Shown: positions 1 through 7,791 of the stretch, in pieces | How positions within the stretch are numbered: the first letter of the stretch is position 1 | Layout of the letters: each line of letters begins with the position of its first letter | Program-made: the position numbers and the translations under genes | Notes under the pieces: model-generated | What the model saw: only the letters and a program-made list of their open reading frames with translations | The model's database searches: none | What the model was told of the DNA's origin: nothing | NCBI GenBank assembly: GCA_963733105.1 | Contig: CAVTCB010000010.1 | Location: 372,001-436,000, forward strand | From: JAFAYN01 sp963733105 | Lineage (GTDB): Bacteria; Gemmatimonadota; Gemmatimonadetes; Longimicrobiales; Longimicrobiaceae | Reading direction: 5' to 3' | DNA length: 64,000 bases

Positions 1-127
1 TGGTGGAGCCGCGCCGACGCGTCCTTGGCGCGGGAGGGGGCAAAATTTACTTGCCAGAGGCTCCCCCGCCCCTCAACTTTGCACGTGCGCCGGCCGGCGC
101 GACCCGTCCCCACCACCCGGGAGCCGA

Positions 128-409
128 ATGCCGGAGCCCCCCGGTCCGCACCCCACGCCCCCTCCCGCGGACGCCGCGGTGGAGGCCATGCAGTCCGCCC
201 ACGGCCCCGAGGCCGCCGCCGACCCGTACCGCGGGCTCTACGTCTCGCGGTGGGACCGGCTGCGCGACCTGCTCACCACCAGCCCCACGCGCGGACACGC
301 GCAGAAGGTGCTCGACCCCGCGGCCGCCATGGGCGCCATCGTGGGGAAGGCGCTCGCCCCGCTGGCCAAGGGGCGCGGCAGGATCCCGGTGATGGTGCTT
401 CTCCAGTAG
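128..409 (+). CDS. small hypothetical protein (93 aa)
   Basis: I do not recognise a family. The 93-residue product has a Pro/Ala-rich first third, then a more ordinary amphipathic stretch with YRGLYVSRWDRLRDLL near residues 35-50 and a small, Ala/Gly-rich C-terminus. No signal peptide or membrane segment is evident. It lies 40 bp before another small gene and ahead of a nitroreductase, all on the plus strand, so the three may be co-transcribed. An alternative ATG at 188 would remove the Pro-rich leader. The coding call rests on frame openness and position only. Confidence 0.45.
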   Translation: MPEPPGPHPTPPPADAAVEAMQSAHGPEAAADPYRGLYVSRWDRLRDLLTTSPTRGHAQKVLDPAAAMGAIVGKALAPLAKGRGRIPVMVLLQ

Positions 410-449
410 GCCCGGGAAGCGGGCACACGGACGAACCCCGAGAGAAGAG

Positions 450-650
450 GTGCACGTGCAGGAACAGATCACGGAACGGCTGAACGAGCTGAAGCAGGAG
501 TACGCACGCGGGCAGATGCGCCTGCAGGAGCTGGACATCCAGCAGGCGGGGCTGCGCGAGACCCTGCTCCGCATCAGCGGGGCCATCCAGGTGCTGGAGG
601 AGATGCTCCCGGAGGGGGGGAAGGAGGGCGGCGGCGAGGAGCCCTCCTAG
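450..650 (+). CDS. short coiled-coil protein (66 aa)
   Basis: This small protein begins with GTG and is almost entirely predicted helix. Residues 5-50 show a heptad-like spacing of Leu/Ile with many Glu, Gln and Arg (ITERLNELKQEYARGQ, LQELDIQQAGLRETLL), ending in a Gly/Glu-rich tail. This is typical of a short dimeric coiled coil. No catalytic motif is seen and the function is unknown. It sits between a small hypothetical gene and a nitroreductase on the same strand. The non-random residue pattern makes it more convincing as coding than its upstream neighbour. Confidence 0.6.
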   Translation: MHVQEQITERLNELKQEYARGQMRLQELDIQQAGLRETLLRISGAIQVLEEMLPEGGKEGGGEEPS

Positions 651-733
651 CCGCCCAGGAAGATCGTGGCGGCCCTCCCGGCGGGATCTTTCCTGCCGGG
701 ACGGGCCGCATCCCTTTACCCCCGCCCGGAACG

Positions 734-1327
734 ATGAGCGACCGCCTCGCGGAAACCTCGGTCCCCGTCCTCCCGGCCATTGCCGGCCGCTGGAGCCCCT
801 CGCGCTTCCACCCGGAGCGCGCGCCCACGCGCGAGGAGCTGCTGGCGCTCCTGGAAGCGGCCCGCTGGGCCCCCTCTTCCGGGAACGAGCAGCCCTGGCG
901 CTTCCTGGTGGTCCCCCGCGGGCACCCCCGCCGCGAGGCCGTGGAGGCCGCGCTCACCCCCGGGAACGCCTGGGCGAAGCGGGCGCCGGTGCTCCTGGTC
1001 ACCGCGGCCGCCGAGACGCGCGCCAAGAACGGCGCCCCCAACGCCTGGGCCGAGCACGACCTGGGGATCGCCACCGGCTTCCTCCTGGTGCAGGCCGCCG
1101 CCCTGGGGGTGGCGACGCACCCCATGGGCGGGTGGAGCCCCGACGCCCTCCGCGCCGCCGTGGCGCTCCCCGACGGCTATCACCCCATGGCCGTGATCGC
1201 CGTGGGGCACCACGACCCGGAGCTGCGCGACGAGGCGCTGGAGACCCGGGAGGCCCGCCCCCGCGCGCGCCGGCCGCTGGGCGAGGTGGCCTTCCTGGGC
1301 GGCTTCGGCGAGGAGCCGGCGGGGTGA
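734..1327 (+). CDS. nitroreductase family protein
   Basis: Probable FMN-dependent oxidoreductase of the nitroreductase superfamily (197 aa, usual family length). The family signature is visible as a Pro-rich start with R-x-S-x-R-x-F, then AARWAPSSGNEQPWRF at residues 42-57, which contacts FMN. Near residues 115-135 the LGIATGFLLVQAAALG segment corresponds to the dimer and flavin helix, followed by GVATHPMGG. Family members reduce nitro compounds, quinones or flavins with NAD(P)H; the substrate cannot be told. The ATG at 734 fits the family N-terminus. Its stop overlaps the GTG start of the next gene, suggesting translational coupling. Confidence 0.88.
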   Translation: MSDRLAETSVPVLPAIAGRWSPSRFHPERAPTREELLALLEAARWAPSSGNEQPWRFLVVPRGHPRREAVEAALTPGNAWAKRAPVLLVTAAAETRAKNGAPNAWAEHDLGIATGFLLVQAAALGVATHPMGGWSPDALRAAVALPDGYHPMAVIAVGHHDPELRDEALETREARPRARRPLGEVAFLGGFGEEPAG

Positions 1328-2010
1328 GCACGGACCCGGAAGGGGCGCTGCGGGCGAGCTGGGACCGCAACGCCGGCGCCTGGACCGAAGCGGTGCGCGG
1401 GGGCCGCATCCCCTCCCGCGCCGCGGGGACCGACGCCGCCATCCTGGCCGCCGTGGCGCGCGGCCCCGGGCGCAGGGTGCTGGACGTGGGGTGCGGCGAG
1501 GGGTGGCTGACCCGCGCGCTGGCGGAGCGGGGCTTCGAGGTGACGGGGATCGACGGGAGCGAGGAGCTGGTGCGGCGCGCCGCGGAGCGCGGGGGCGACT
1601 TCCGCGTCCTCCGCTACGAGGACGCCGCCGCCGACCCGGCGCGGCTGGGCGGCCCCTGGGACGCCGTGGTCTGCAACTTCGCGCTGCTGGGGGAGGAGGT
1701 CGCGCCGCTGCTGCGTGCGCTGAGCGCCGCGCTCGCGCCGGGGGGGCGCGTGCTGGTGCAGACGCTGCACCCCTTCACCGCCTGCGGCGACGGCGCGTAC
1801 CGCGACGCGTGGCGCACCGAGGACTTCGCCGGCTTCGCCCACCCCTTCCCCGCCCGCATGCCCTGGTACTTCCGCACCGTGGCGTCGTGGCTGGCCGCGG
1901 CGCGGGAGGCCGGGCTGGCTCCCTCCCTCGTGGAGGAGCCGCTCCACCCGGAGACCGGACGCCCCCTCTCCCTCCTCCTGGAGCTGCGGCCGGGAGGCGT
2001 CCCCGGCTGA
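1324..2010 (+). CDS. class I SAM-dependent methyltransferase
   Basis: A 228-residue Rossmann-fold methyltransferase. Motif I, VLDVGCGEGW, lies at residues 52-61 and binds S-adenosylmethionine. GIDGSEELVRRA follows as the acidic loop after strand beta2, and VVCNFALLG corresponds to motif IV. The C-terminal half resembles UbiG/BioC-type enzymes acting on small molecules, but the substrate is unknown. I chose the GTG at 1324, overlapping the TGA of the nitroreductase gene, because it gives a normal family N-terminus; longer upstream starts would read through that gene. A strong hairpin terminator follows the stop. Confidence 0.85.
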   Translation: MSTDPEGALRASWDRNAGAWTEAVRGGRIPSRAAGTDAAILAAVARGPGRRVLDVGCGEGWLTRALAERGFEVTGIDGSEELVRRAAERGGDFRVLRYEDAAADPARLGGPWDAVVCNFALLGEEVAPLLRALSAALAPGGRVLVQTLHPFTACGDGAYRDAWRTEDFAGFAHPFPARMPWYFRTVASWLAAAREAGLAPSLVEEPLHPETGRPLSLLLELRPGGVPG

Positions 2011-2041
2011 AACCTTCCCCGGGGCGGAGCGTACTTACAGG

Positions 2042-2083
2042 CCGCGGGGGCGGCGGTCGGTTGTGCGACCGTCGCCCCCGCGG
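2042..2083 (+). terminator. hairpin terminator after methyltransferase
   Basis: An 18-bp stem (arms 2042-2059 and 2066-2083) with a 6-nt loop and one G-T wobble. It lies 31 bp after the methyltransferase stop and before lepB. No long T-tract follows, only GTATTCTT. The stem could also form on the minus strand. Confidence 0.65.
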
Positions 2084-2153
2084 GTATTCTTAGCCCCGGC
2101 GGCGCCCCCGCGCGCCGCGAGCGAATCTCCCGCACCACCATCCGAAGAACCCC

Positions 2154-2957
2154 GTGGCGACATCCCAGACCCGGAGCACCCGGCCCGCATCCTCCCGGGC
2201 TCCCAAGAAGAAGAAGGACGCGCGCAGCGAGACCTGGGAGTGGATCAAGTCGCTGGGCGTGGCCATCGTCCTCTTCCTGGTGATCCGCACCTTCCTGCTC
2301 CAGGCGTTCTCCATCCCCTCGCGGAGCATGGAGGGCACCCTGCTGGTGGGCGACTACCTGATGGCCAACAACGCCCTGTTCGGGCCCCACGTCCCCTTCA
2401 CCGACCGGCGGCTCCCCGGCTTCCGCGACCCCCGGCACGGGGACGTCGTCGTCTTCCGGCCCACCTACAACATGCCGGTGATGGACGTGGTGAAGCGGGT
2501 GATCGGCCAGCCGGGCGACACCCTCCGCATGGAGAACGGCGTCGTGTTCCGCAACGGGAAGCGGCTGGAGGAGCCGTACGCCATCCCCCCCGCCGCGCCC
2601 GAGCAGCCCATCGCCTACAGCGGCACCGGGAACGCCTCCGTCCTCCCGCCCGAGGTGAACCCCGCGCGCTACGGCTACCACAACCACGTCCCCGCGCTCC
2701 TCCCCTCCGTGGACAAGGACGCCTACCGCCCCACCGGGAACAACTGGGGGCCGCTGGTGGTCCCCGCCGGGCACTACTGGCTGATGGGCGACAACCGCGA
2801 CGAGTCGCTGGACTCCCGCTACATGGGATTCATCTCCCGCGACGTCATCCGCGGCAAGCCCATGTTCATCTACTTCTCGTACGACCGGGACGTGGACCGC
2901 CCGCTCGCCTTCCTGACCGCCGCCCGCTGGGGCCGGATCGGGACCGTCATCCGCTGA
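2154..2957 (+). CDS. lepB: signal peptidase I
   Basis: Type I leader peptidase that cleaves signal peptides at the membrane (267 aa). A Lys-rich cytoplasmic N-terminus is followed by one membrane segment at about residues 32-50. The catalytic Ser is in box B (IPSRSMEGTLLVGDY, Ser58). The general-base Lys is in DVVKRVIGQPGD (Lys114). Box E appears as LMGDNRDESLDSR near residue 220. GTG at 2154 gives the short positively charged start expected; no good ATG precedes the membrane helix. A P450 gene starts 4 bp after the stop. The many secreted proteins in this window would be its substrates. Confidence 0.95.
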   Translation: MATSQTRSTRPASSRAPKKKKDARSETWEWIKSLGVAIVLFLVIRTFLLQAFSIPSRSMEGTLLVGDYLMANNALFGPHVPFTDRRLPGFRDPRHGDVVVFRPTYNMPVMDVVKRVIGQPGDTLRMENGVVFRNGKRLEEPYAIPPAAPEQPIAYSGTGNASVLPPEVNPARYGYHNHVPALLPSVDKDAYRPTGNNWGPLVVPAGHYWLMGDNRDESLDSRYMGFISRDVIRGKPMFIYFSYDRDVDRPLAFLTAARWGRIGTVIR

Positions 2958-2961
2958 CGGC

Positions 2962-4317
2962 GTGGCCGCCCCCGCCGTCCTCCCGCTCGCCCCCGGTCCG
3001 CGCGCCCGCCTCCCCGGCGGGCACCTCCTGGCGTTTCGCCGGGACGCCCTGGGGATGCTGGAGCGCACGGCCCGCGACCACGGCGACGTGGCCTCCCTCC
3101 GCTTCGGCCCCCGCCACGTCACCCTCGTCTCCCATCCCGAGCTGGTGCGCGAGGTGCTGGTGGCCCGCCACCGCTCCTTCGTCAAGAGCTACGCGCTGCA
3201 GCGCGCCCGCGTCCTCCTGGGCGAGGGGCTCCTCACCAGCGAGGAGCCCCTGCACCTGCGGCAGCGGCGCCTGGCCCAGCCCGCCTTCCACCGCGAGCGC
3301 ATCGCCGCCTACGCCGCCGCCATGACCGCGCACGCCGAGCGCACCGCCGACCGGTGGCGCGACGGCGCCGAGACCGACGTGGCGCGGGAGATGATGCGGC
3401 TGACGCTGGAGATCGCGGGGAAGACGCTGTTCGGGGCCGACGTGGGCGGGGAGGCGGACGAGATCTCCGCCGCGCTGGACGGGGCCATGGCGCTGTACCG
3501 GCGGCTCACCAACCCACTGGGGCCGCTGCTGGACCGCCTCCCCACCCCGGCCACGCTGCGGATGCGCCGGGCGCGGGCGCGGCTGGACGCCACCATCTAC
3601 CGGATGATCGCCGAGCGGCGGCGCGACGGCGGGGACCGCGGCGACCTCCTCTCCATGCTCCTCCTGGCGCAGGACGACGAGGGGGACGGGGGCGGGATGA
3701 CCGACCTGCAGCTCCGCGACGAGGCGCTCACCGCCTTCCTGGCCGGGCACGAGACCACCGGGAACGCCCTCGCCTGGACCTGGCACCTCCTGGGGCACCA
3801 CCCGGAGGCCGAGGCGGCGCTGCACGCCGAGCTGGACGCCGTCCTGGGCGGCCGCCTCCCCACCGTGGACGACCTCCCCGCCCTCCCCCGGACGCGCGCC
3901 GTGCTGGCCGAGTCCATGCGCCTCTTCCCCCCCGCCTACGCCCTGGGGCGCGAGCCGCGGGAGGACGTGGAGCTGGGGGGCTTCCGCGCCCCCCGCGGCT
4001 CCATCGTGCTGATGAGCCAGTGGGTGGTGCACCGCGACCCGCGCTGGTGGGACGACCCGCTCCGCTTCGACCCCGGGCGCTGGACCCCCGAGGCCGAGGC
4101 CGCGCTCCCGCGCTTCGCCTACTTCCCCTTCGGCGGGGGGCCGCGGAAGTGCATCGGGGAGGGGTTCGCCTGGACCGAGGGGATCCTGGTGCTCGCCACG
4201 CTGGCGCGGCGGTGGCGGGCGCGCCCCGTCCCCGGGCACCGCGTGGAGACCGACCCCATGATCACCCTCCGGCAGCGGAACGGGATCCGCGTCCGGCTCG
4301 AGCGCCGTCCGGGTTGA
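2962..4317 (+). CDS. cytochrome P450
   Basis: Heme-thiolate monooxygenase of 451 residues. All family hallmarks are present: the I-helix oxygen-activation motif AGHETT at 261-266, the K-helix ExxR (E317/R320), and the heme loop FPFGGGPRKCIGE with the axial Cys at 397. The arrangement resembles bacterial CYP enzymes close to eukaryotic microsomal-type P450s (CYP102/CYP110-like), but the substrate cannot be inferred. There is no N-terminal membrane anchor, so it is probably soluble. No ferredoxin or reductase gene is adjacent. It starts at GTG 2962 just after lepB, and its 3' end overlaps the convergent HD-GYP gene by 56 bp. Confidence 0.95.
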   Translation: MAAPAVLPLAPGPRARLPGGHLLAFRRDALGMLERTARDHGDVASLRFGPRHVTLVSHPELVREVLVARHRSFVKSYALQRARVLLGEGLLTSEEPLHLRQRRLAQPAFHRERIAAYAAAMTAHAERTADRWRDGAETDVAREMMRLTLEIAGKTLFGADVGGEADEISAALDGAMALYRRLTNPLGPLLDRLPTPATLRMRRARARLDATIYRMIAERRRDGGDRGDLLSMLLLAQDDEGDGGGMTDLQLRDEALTAFLAGHETTGNALAWTWHLLGHHPEAEAALHAELDAVLGGRLPTVDDLPALPRTRAVLAESMRLFPPAYALGREPREDVELGGFRAPRGSIVLMSQWVVHRDPRWWDDPLRFDPGRWTPEAEAALPRFAYFPFGGGPRKCIGEGFAWTEGILVLATLARRWRARPVPGHRVETDPMITLRQRNGIRVRLERRPG

Positions 4318-5071
4318 CCACCACCCCCGTGCACTCCTCGCCGCACTCCTGGGCGCGCCGCTCCGCCTCGTTCCCCTCGCGGGCGATCTCGCTCCACTGG
4401 CGCCACACCCCCGGCCGCTCCAGGAGCCGGACCACGTCGGGGTCGAACTGCTTCCCCGTGCCCTTGCGGATCTCCGCCACCGCCGCCTCCGCCGGGAGCG
4501 GCTCGCGGTAGCTCCGCGGCTGCGAGAGGGCGTCGAACACGTCGGCCACCGAGATCAGGCGCCCACCCAGCGGGATGCGGTCCCCGTGCAGCCCCTCCGG
4601 GTAGCCGTCGCCGTCCCAGCACTCGTGGTGCGACGAGACGATGCGGGTGATCCCGGGGTGGATGCGCTCCAGCGGCTGGAGGATGTGGGCGCTCTCGTGC
4701 GGGTGCCCCTCGATCTCCGCGCGCTGCTCCGGGGTGAGCGGGGAGCGGGAGTGGACGATGTCGAAGAAGCGGTCGTCGATCTTCCCCATGTCGTGGAGGA
4801 GCGCCCCCACGCGGAGCGTCGCGCGCTCCCCGCGGTCCATCACCAGCTCGCCGGCCAGCACGTCCGTCAGGTCGGCCACGCGGCGCGAGTGGCGCGCCGT
4901 CACCGGGTCGCCCGCGGTGATGGCGTTGAGGAGGAGGTCCACCATGGTGCGGTGGAGGCGGCGCCGCTCGCGGCTCCTGCGGCGGGCGTCGGCGGCCCAG
5001 GCCGCGCCGAGCGCCCCGGCGGCGGCGAGCGCTCCCCCGAGGGCGCCGCGCGCCCCGCGTACGTGCAGCAT
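4262..5071 (-). CDS. HD-GYP domain phosphodiesterase
   Basis: Predicted cyclic-di-GMP phosphodiesterase or related phosphohydrolase (269 aa from ATG 5071; a GTG at 5128 would add 19 residues). Residues 10-27 form a possible membrane anchor, followed by an Arg-rich linker. The HD domain spans about 40-230: the metal-binding HD pair at 93-94 in ALLHDMGKID, paired His in SSHHECWDGDGYPEG with GYP at 156-158, and DVFDALSQPRSYR. There is no attached receiver or PAS domain. It is convergent with the P450 gene, overlapping by 56 bp. With the degenerate GGDEF protein nearby, it is one of two possible c-di-GMP-related genes here. Confidence 0.9.
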   Translation of the reverse strand: MLHVRGARGALGGALAAAGALGAAWAADARRRSRERRRLHRTMVDLLLNAITAGDPVTARHSRRVADLTDVLAGELVMDRGERATLRVGALLHDMGKIDDRFFDIVHSRSPLTPEQRAEIEGHPHESAHILQPLERIHPGITRIVSSHHECWDGDGYPEGLHGDRIPLGGRLISVADVFDALSQPRSYREPLPAEAAVAEIRKGTGKQFDPDVVRLLERPGVWRQWSEIAREGNEAERRAQECGEECTGVVVNPDGARAGRGSRSAAGG

Positions 5072-5154
5072 CGGTTCACAGTCGGGAAGGAGGGTGGACG
5101 GTCCGGCCGGACCGCTCACCCTCCGCACGAGTCAAGCCACCTTCCCCGGTCACG

Positions 5155-5508
5155 ATGTCCTGGCTCATCCGCTCGCCGTGGGGCCCCGTGGTGCTCCTCA
5201 CCGTCTCCAACGTCTTCATGACGTTCGCCTGGTACGGGCACCTCCGGCACAAGGGCGTCCCCCTGTTCACCGTGATCGTGGTGAGCTGGGGGATCGCCTT
5301 CTTCGAGTACTGCTTCCAGGTCCCCGCCAACCGGTTCGGGAACGCCCACTTCTCCGCCGCGCAGCTCAAGACCCTGCAGGAGGTGATCTCGCTCCTGGTG
5401 TTCGCCGTGTTCTCCGTGCTCTACCTGCGCGAGGAGCTGCGCTGGAACCACCTGGTGGGGTTCGGCCTGATCGTGGCGGCCGTGTTCGTGGTGTTCCACG
5501 AGTGGTAG
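5155..5508 (+). CDS. DMT family membrane protein (DUF486)
   Basis: A 117-residue integral membrane protein with four hydrophobic segments (about 9-25, 34-51, 72-88 and 98-115). It matches the DUF486/COG3169 family by its N-terminal SNVFMTFAWYGHL, the central VVSWGIAFFEYCFQVPANR and the C-terminal GLIVAAVFVVFHEW. The family resembles half-size drug/metabolite transporters, but no substrate is established. ATG 5155 gives the family-typical start. It is divergent from the HD-GYP gene with about 80 bp between them, which should contain both promoters. Confidence 0.88.
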   Translation: MSWLIRSPWGPVVLLTVSNVFMTFAWYGHLRHKGVPLFTVIVVSWGIAFFEYCFQVPANRFGNAHFSAAQLKTLQEVISLLVFAVFSVLYLREELRWNHLVGFGLIVAAVFVVFHEW

Positions 5509-5596
5509 GGAGGCGGGTACGCTCCTTGCTAACCATTTGCAGGTTCGTGATTTAGCGCGCGACGAAGTCGCGGATACCTGCGGAGGACGAGCGGTG

Positions 5597-6010
5597 ATGA
5601 CCCTGGGCGACCAGCTCCTGAAGAGGGCGCTGACGGACGGCGAGACCGGGCTGGGGAACGCGATGTCCCTGCGCCTGGAGCTGGAGCGCGCCATCCCGCG
5701 GGCGGAGCGTTACGGGTTTCCGCTGGGGCTGGTGCGGGTGCGCTGCGAGTCGCCGGCCCCGGAAGCCGCGACGGCGCTGTTCCGGCACCTGGCCACGGGG
5801 CTGCGGCGCTCGGACTTCCTGGCCCGGACGGGGGAGCGCGAGGTGACCCTGCTGCTGACGCACGACGACGCCGAGGCGCCGCAGGTGATCGACCGGCTGT
5901 CACAGCTGTGCGAGGAGTTCCGGGCGATGCCGCAGGGAGCGTCCGTGGACACGGAGATCCGCAGCGAGATGGAGACCGAGAACCTGGGGAGCCTGCTGGA
6001 GCGCCTCTGA
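5597..6010 (+). CDS. degenerate GGDEF-like domain protein
   Basis: A 137-residue protein that aligns by eye with the start and middle of a GGDEF diguanylate cyclase domain. DGETGLGNAMSLRLELERAI matches the usual DxLTGLxNR start, followed by AERYGFPLGLVRV. LRRSDFLARTGEREVTLLLT occupies the position of RxGGDEF, so the active-site GGDEF is replaced by TGERE and catalysis is unlikely. It may be a nucleotide-binding or protein-interaction remnant. I prefer ATG 5597, with GAGGACGAG upstream, over TTG 5537. A block of tandem hairpins follows the stop. Confidence 0.6.
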   Translation: MTLGDQLLKRALTDGETGLGNAMSLRLELERAIPRAERYGFPLGLVRVRCESPAPEAATALFRHLATGLRRSDFLARTGEREVTLLLTHDDAEAPQVIDRLSQLCEEFRAMPQGASVDTEIRSEMETENLGSLLERL

Positions 6011-6040
6011 GCTTCGGGTGCTTCGGGTAGCTCTGGGGCC

Positions 6041-6160
6041 GCGCAGGAGCCGGGCCAAACCGCGGCCCGTCTCCTGCGCGGGGGCGGTGAGCCTCGCAAA
6101 CCGCGCGAGTCTCCCCGCCCCGGAGTGAGCCCCGCCAAACTGCCGGCGGGTCTCCCTCCG
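6041..6160. repeat. three tandem hairpins with shared loop and mismatch
   Basis: Three successive inverted repeats: 6041-6079, 6081-6121 and 6121-6160. Each has a GAG-C/T-CTC step containing a C-T mismatch and an AAAC-containing loop, but different stem sequences that stay paired (CGGGCC/GGCCCG, CTCGC/GCGAG, CCCGCC/GGCGGG). The same hairpin core occurs inside the longer dispersed repeats at 29, 40.8, 47.5, 50.3 and 62.6 kb. It follows the GGDEF-like gene and may end its transcript. Confidence 0.7.
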
Positions 6161-6215
6161 AGAGGATCATACGGGTACTGCGGAACTGCAAAAGACCTGC
6201 TTCCGCCGCTGTAGT

Positions 6216-6407
6216 TCTCCCCTCCCCTGCTTGCGGGGGAGGGGCCGGGGGTGGGGGGCGCTAGCCGCCGGGCGAGCGCCGATTCGGGCGACTGAAGTCG
6301 CTGCAACAACGGCACGAAGTCCGCCTTCGCGGACTGGTCCTGCGCGCATCTCGGCATCTGTCGTTCTCCCCTCTCCCCTTGTGGGAGATTGGTCGGGGGT
6401 GAGGGGT
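6216..6407. repeat. GC-rich intergenic repeat modules
   Basis: The gene-free stretch 6161-6441 contains two related CT-rich hairpin modules. One is at 6216-6260 (CCCCTCCCCTGCTTGCGGGG followed by a G-rich arm); a shorter variant is at 6365-6407. Between them lie small perfect hairpins such as AGTCCGC-CTTC-GCGGACT near 6321-6338. The first module recurs inverted at 40750-40789, so it is a dispersed element. I see no open frame or transposase. Confidence 0.55.
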
Positions 6408-6441
6408 ACCCCCACGTCCACATCCATCCCGACTCTTTCCC

Positions 6442-7059
6442 TTGTCCTCCCCCCCATCCGCCCTGCTGGTGTTCGTGCGCGCGCCCGAGGCCGGGCGCGT
6501 CAAGACGCGCCTCGCCGCGCAGGTGGGCGGCGACGCGGCGCTGCGCGTGTACGTGCGGCTGGCGGAGCACGCGCTCGCGGAGGCGCGGGCGAGCGGGGCG
6601 GACGTGCGGGTGCACTACACGCCCGCGGACGCGGGGGAGGCGGTCCGGTCCTGGCTCGGCCCCGCCGCGGACTACCTGCCGCAGGCGGAGGGGGGGCTGG
6701 GGGAGCGGCTGCGGCGGGCGTTCGAGGAGGCGTTCGCGGCGGGGTACGGCCGCGTGGTCGTGGTCGGGTCGGACCTCCCCGGGCTCTCGGCGGGGGCGCT
6801 GCGGCGCGCGACGGGGCTGCTCGACGCGCACGGCGCGGTGCTGGGGCCGGCGGCGGACGGGGGGTACTGGCTGCTGGGGCTGCGCGCGCCCGTGGAGGGC
6901 GTGTTCGACGGGATCCCCTGGAGCACGGAGGAGGTGCTCGCGCGGACCGTCCAGCGGCTGCGGGCCGCCGGGATCGAGCCGGCCCTGCTGGAGACGCTCG
7001 CCGACGTGGACGAGGCCGCCGACCTCCCCCCCGGCTGGAGGGAGTGGGCGGACGGCTAG
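6442..7059 (+). CDS. TIGR04282 family glycosyltransferase (arsenosugar type)
   Basis: A 205-residue GT-A-like protein of the TIGR04282/DUF2064 family, often encoded beside arsenosugar biosynthesis genes. Visible signatures are FVRAPEAGRVKTRLA near the N-terminus (nucleotide binding), a central GERLRRAFEEAF, VVVVGSDLPGLS as the metal/sugar-nucleotide site, and LGPAADGGYWLLGL. The start is uncertain; TTG 6442 is the first in-frame option giving a normal family N-terminus. It is convergent with the TIGR04283 gene, the 3' ends overlapping by 4 bp. The usual partner ArsS lies 9 kb away. Confidence 0.85.
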   Translation: MSSPPSALLVFVRAPEAGRVKTRLAAQVGGDAALRVYVRLAEHALAEARASGADVRVHYTPADAGEAVRSWLGPAADYLPQAEGGLGERLRRAFEEAFAAGYGRVVVVGSDLPGLSAGALRRATGLLDAHGAVLGPAADGGYWLLGLRAPVEGVFDGIPWSTEEVLARTVQRLRAAGIEPALLETLADVDEAADLPPGWREWADG

Positions 7060-7781
7060 CGATCCCCCGCCGGCTGTCCCCTGTCCCCTGTTCCCTGTCC
7101 CCTGCCGTTCCCGTAGCTCCGGGCCAGGCGCTCCGGGTCGGCGCCCAGCCAGTAGGCCAGGCGCAGGCGCCACATCAGGAGGATGGTGCGGAAGACGCCG
7201 CGCGTCTCCCAGCGGCGGGAGGAGGTGAGCACCGTCCGGCGTAGGCAGAGGGGGGGGCCGCGGCGGCGGAGGGCGCGGCTGAGGGCCACGTCCTCCATCA
7301 GCGGGATCTCCGGGAAGCCGCCCGCCGCCTCCAGCCACTCGCGGCGCGCGAACATCGCCTGGTCGCCCGTGGCGATCCCGGTGACGCGGGAGCGGAGCGA
7401 GATCATCCGCTCCACCACGCGGAGCGCCGGGTGGCGGCCGGTGAGGCGCACGTCGAAGCGGCCCCACCCCCGCCCGCTCCGCGTTAGCCCGTCCAGCACC
7501 GCCCGGTCCGCGTCCTCCGGGAGGCGCGTGTCCGCGTGCAGGAAGAGGAGCACCTCCCCGCGCGCCTCCCGGGCGCCGGCGTTCTGCTGGCGCGCCCGGC
7601 CGCGCGGCGAGCGGAGCACGCGGTCCGCCAGCGGCGCGGCGGCCTCCGGCGTCCCGTCCGTGCTCCCCCCGTCCACCACGATCACCTCGCAGCCGCGCGC
7701 GCGCATGGGCTGGAGCGGCGCCAGCGCCGCCGCGATCCCCTCCGCCTCGTCCAGCGCGGGGACCACCACCGACAGGCGCAC
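7056..7781 (-). CDS. TIGR04283 family glycosyltransferase (arsenosugar type)
   Basis: A family 2 (GT-A) glycosyltransferase of 241 residues matching TIGR04283, the usual partner of TIGR04282 proteins. It shows LSVVVPALDEAEGI at the N-terminus, the nucleotide-binding VIVVDGGSTDGTPE at about 34-47, GRARQQNAGA, the DxD-like FLHADTRLP near 80-88, and GDQAMFARREW followed by FPEIPLMEDVALSRAL in the acceptor half. The last 20 residues (Gly/Gln/Asp-rich) come from a CTGTCCC heptad repeat at 7074-7101 and are probably an acquired tail. Adjacent 7792-9080 genes run on the same strand. Confidence 0.87.
   Translation of the reverse strand: MRLSVVVPALDEAEGIAAALAPLQPMRARGCEVIVVDGGSTDGTPEAAAPLADRVLRSPRGRARQQNAGAREARGEVLLFLHADTRLPEDADRAVLDGLTRSGRGWGRFDVRLTGRHPALRVVERMISLRSRVTGIATGDQAMFARREWLEAAGGFPEIPLMEDVALSRALRRRGPPLCLRRTVLTSSRRWETRGVFRTILLMWRLRLAYWLGADPERLARSYGNGRGQGTGDRGQPAGDR
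7074..7101. repeat. 4 x 7-bp tandem repeat (CTGTCCC)
   Basis: Four heptads, CTGTCCC with one CTGTTCC variant, within the 3' end of the TIGR04283 gene. Flanks (CCCCGCCGGC before, CTGCCGT after) match the copy at 55000-55027. A third copy without those flanks is at 20870-20897. Each copy has exactly four units. Confidence 0.85.
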
Positions 7782-7791
7782 GGGCGGGCGG

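Noticed and set aside
7074..7101. Heptad array considered as a CRISPR fragment
   Set aside because: Units are 7 bp and contiguous with no spacers, and no cas gene is present.
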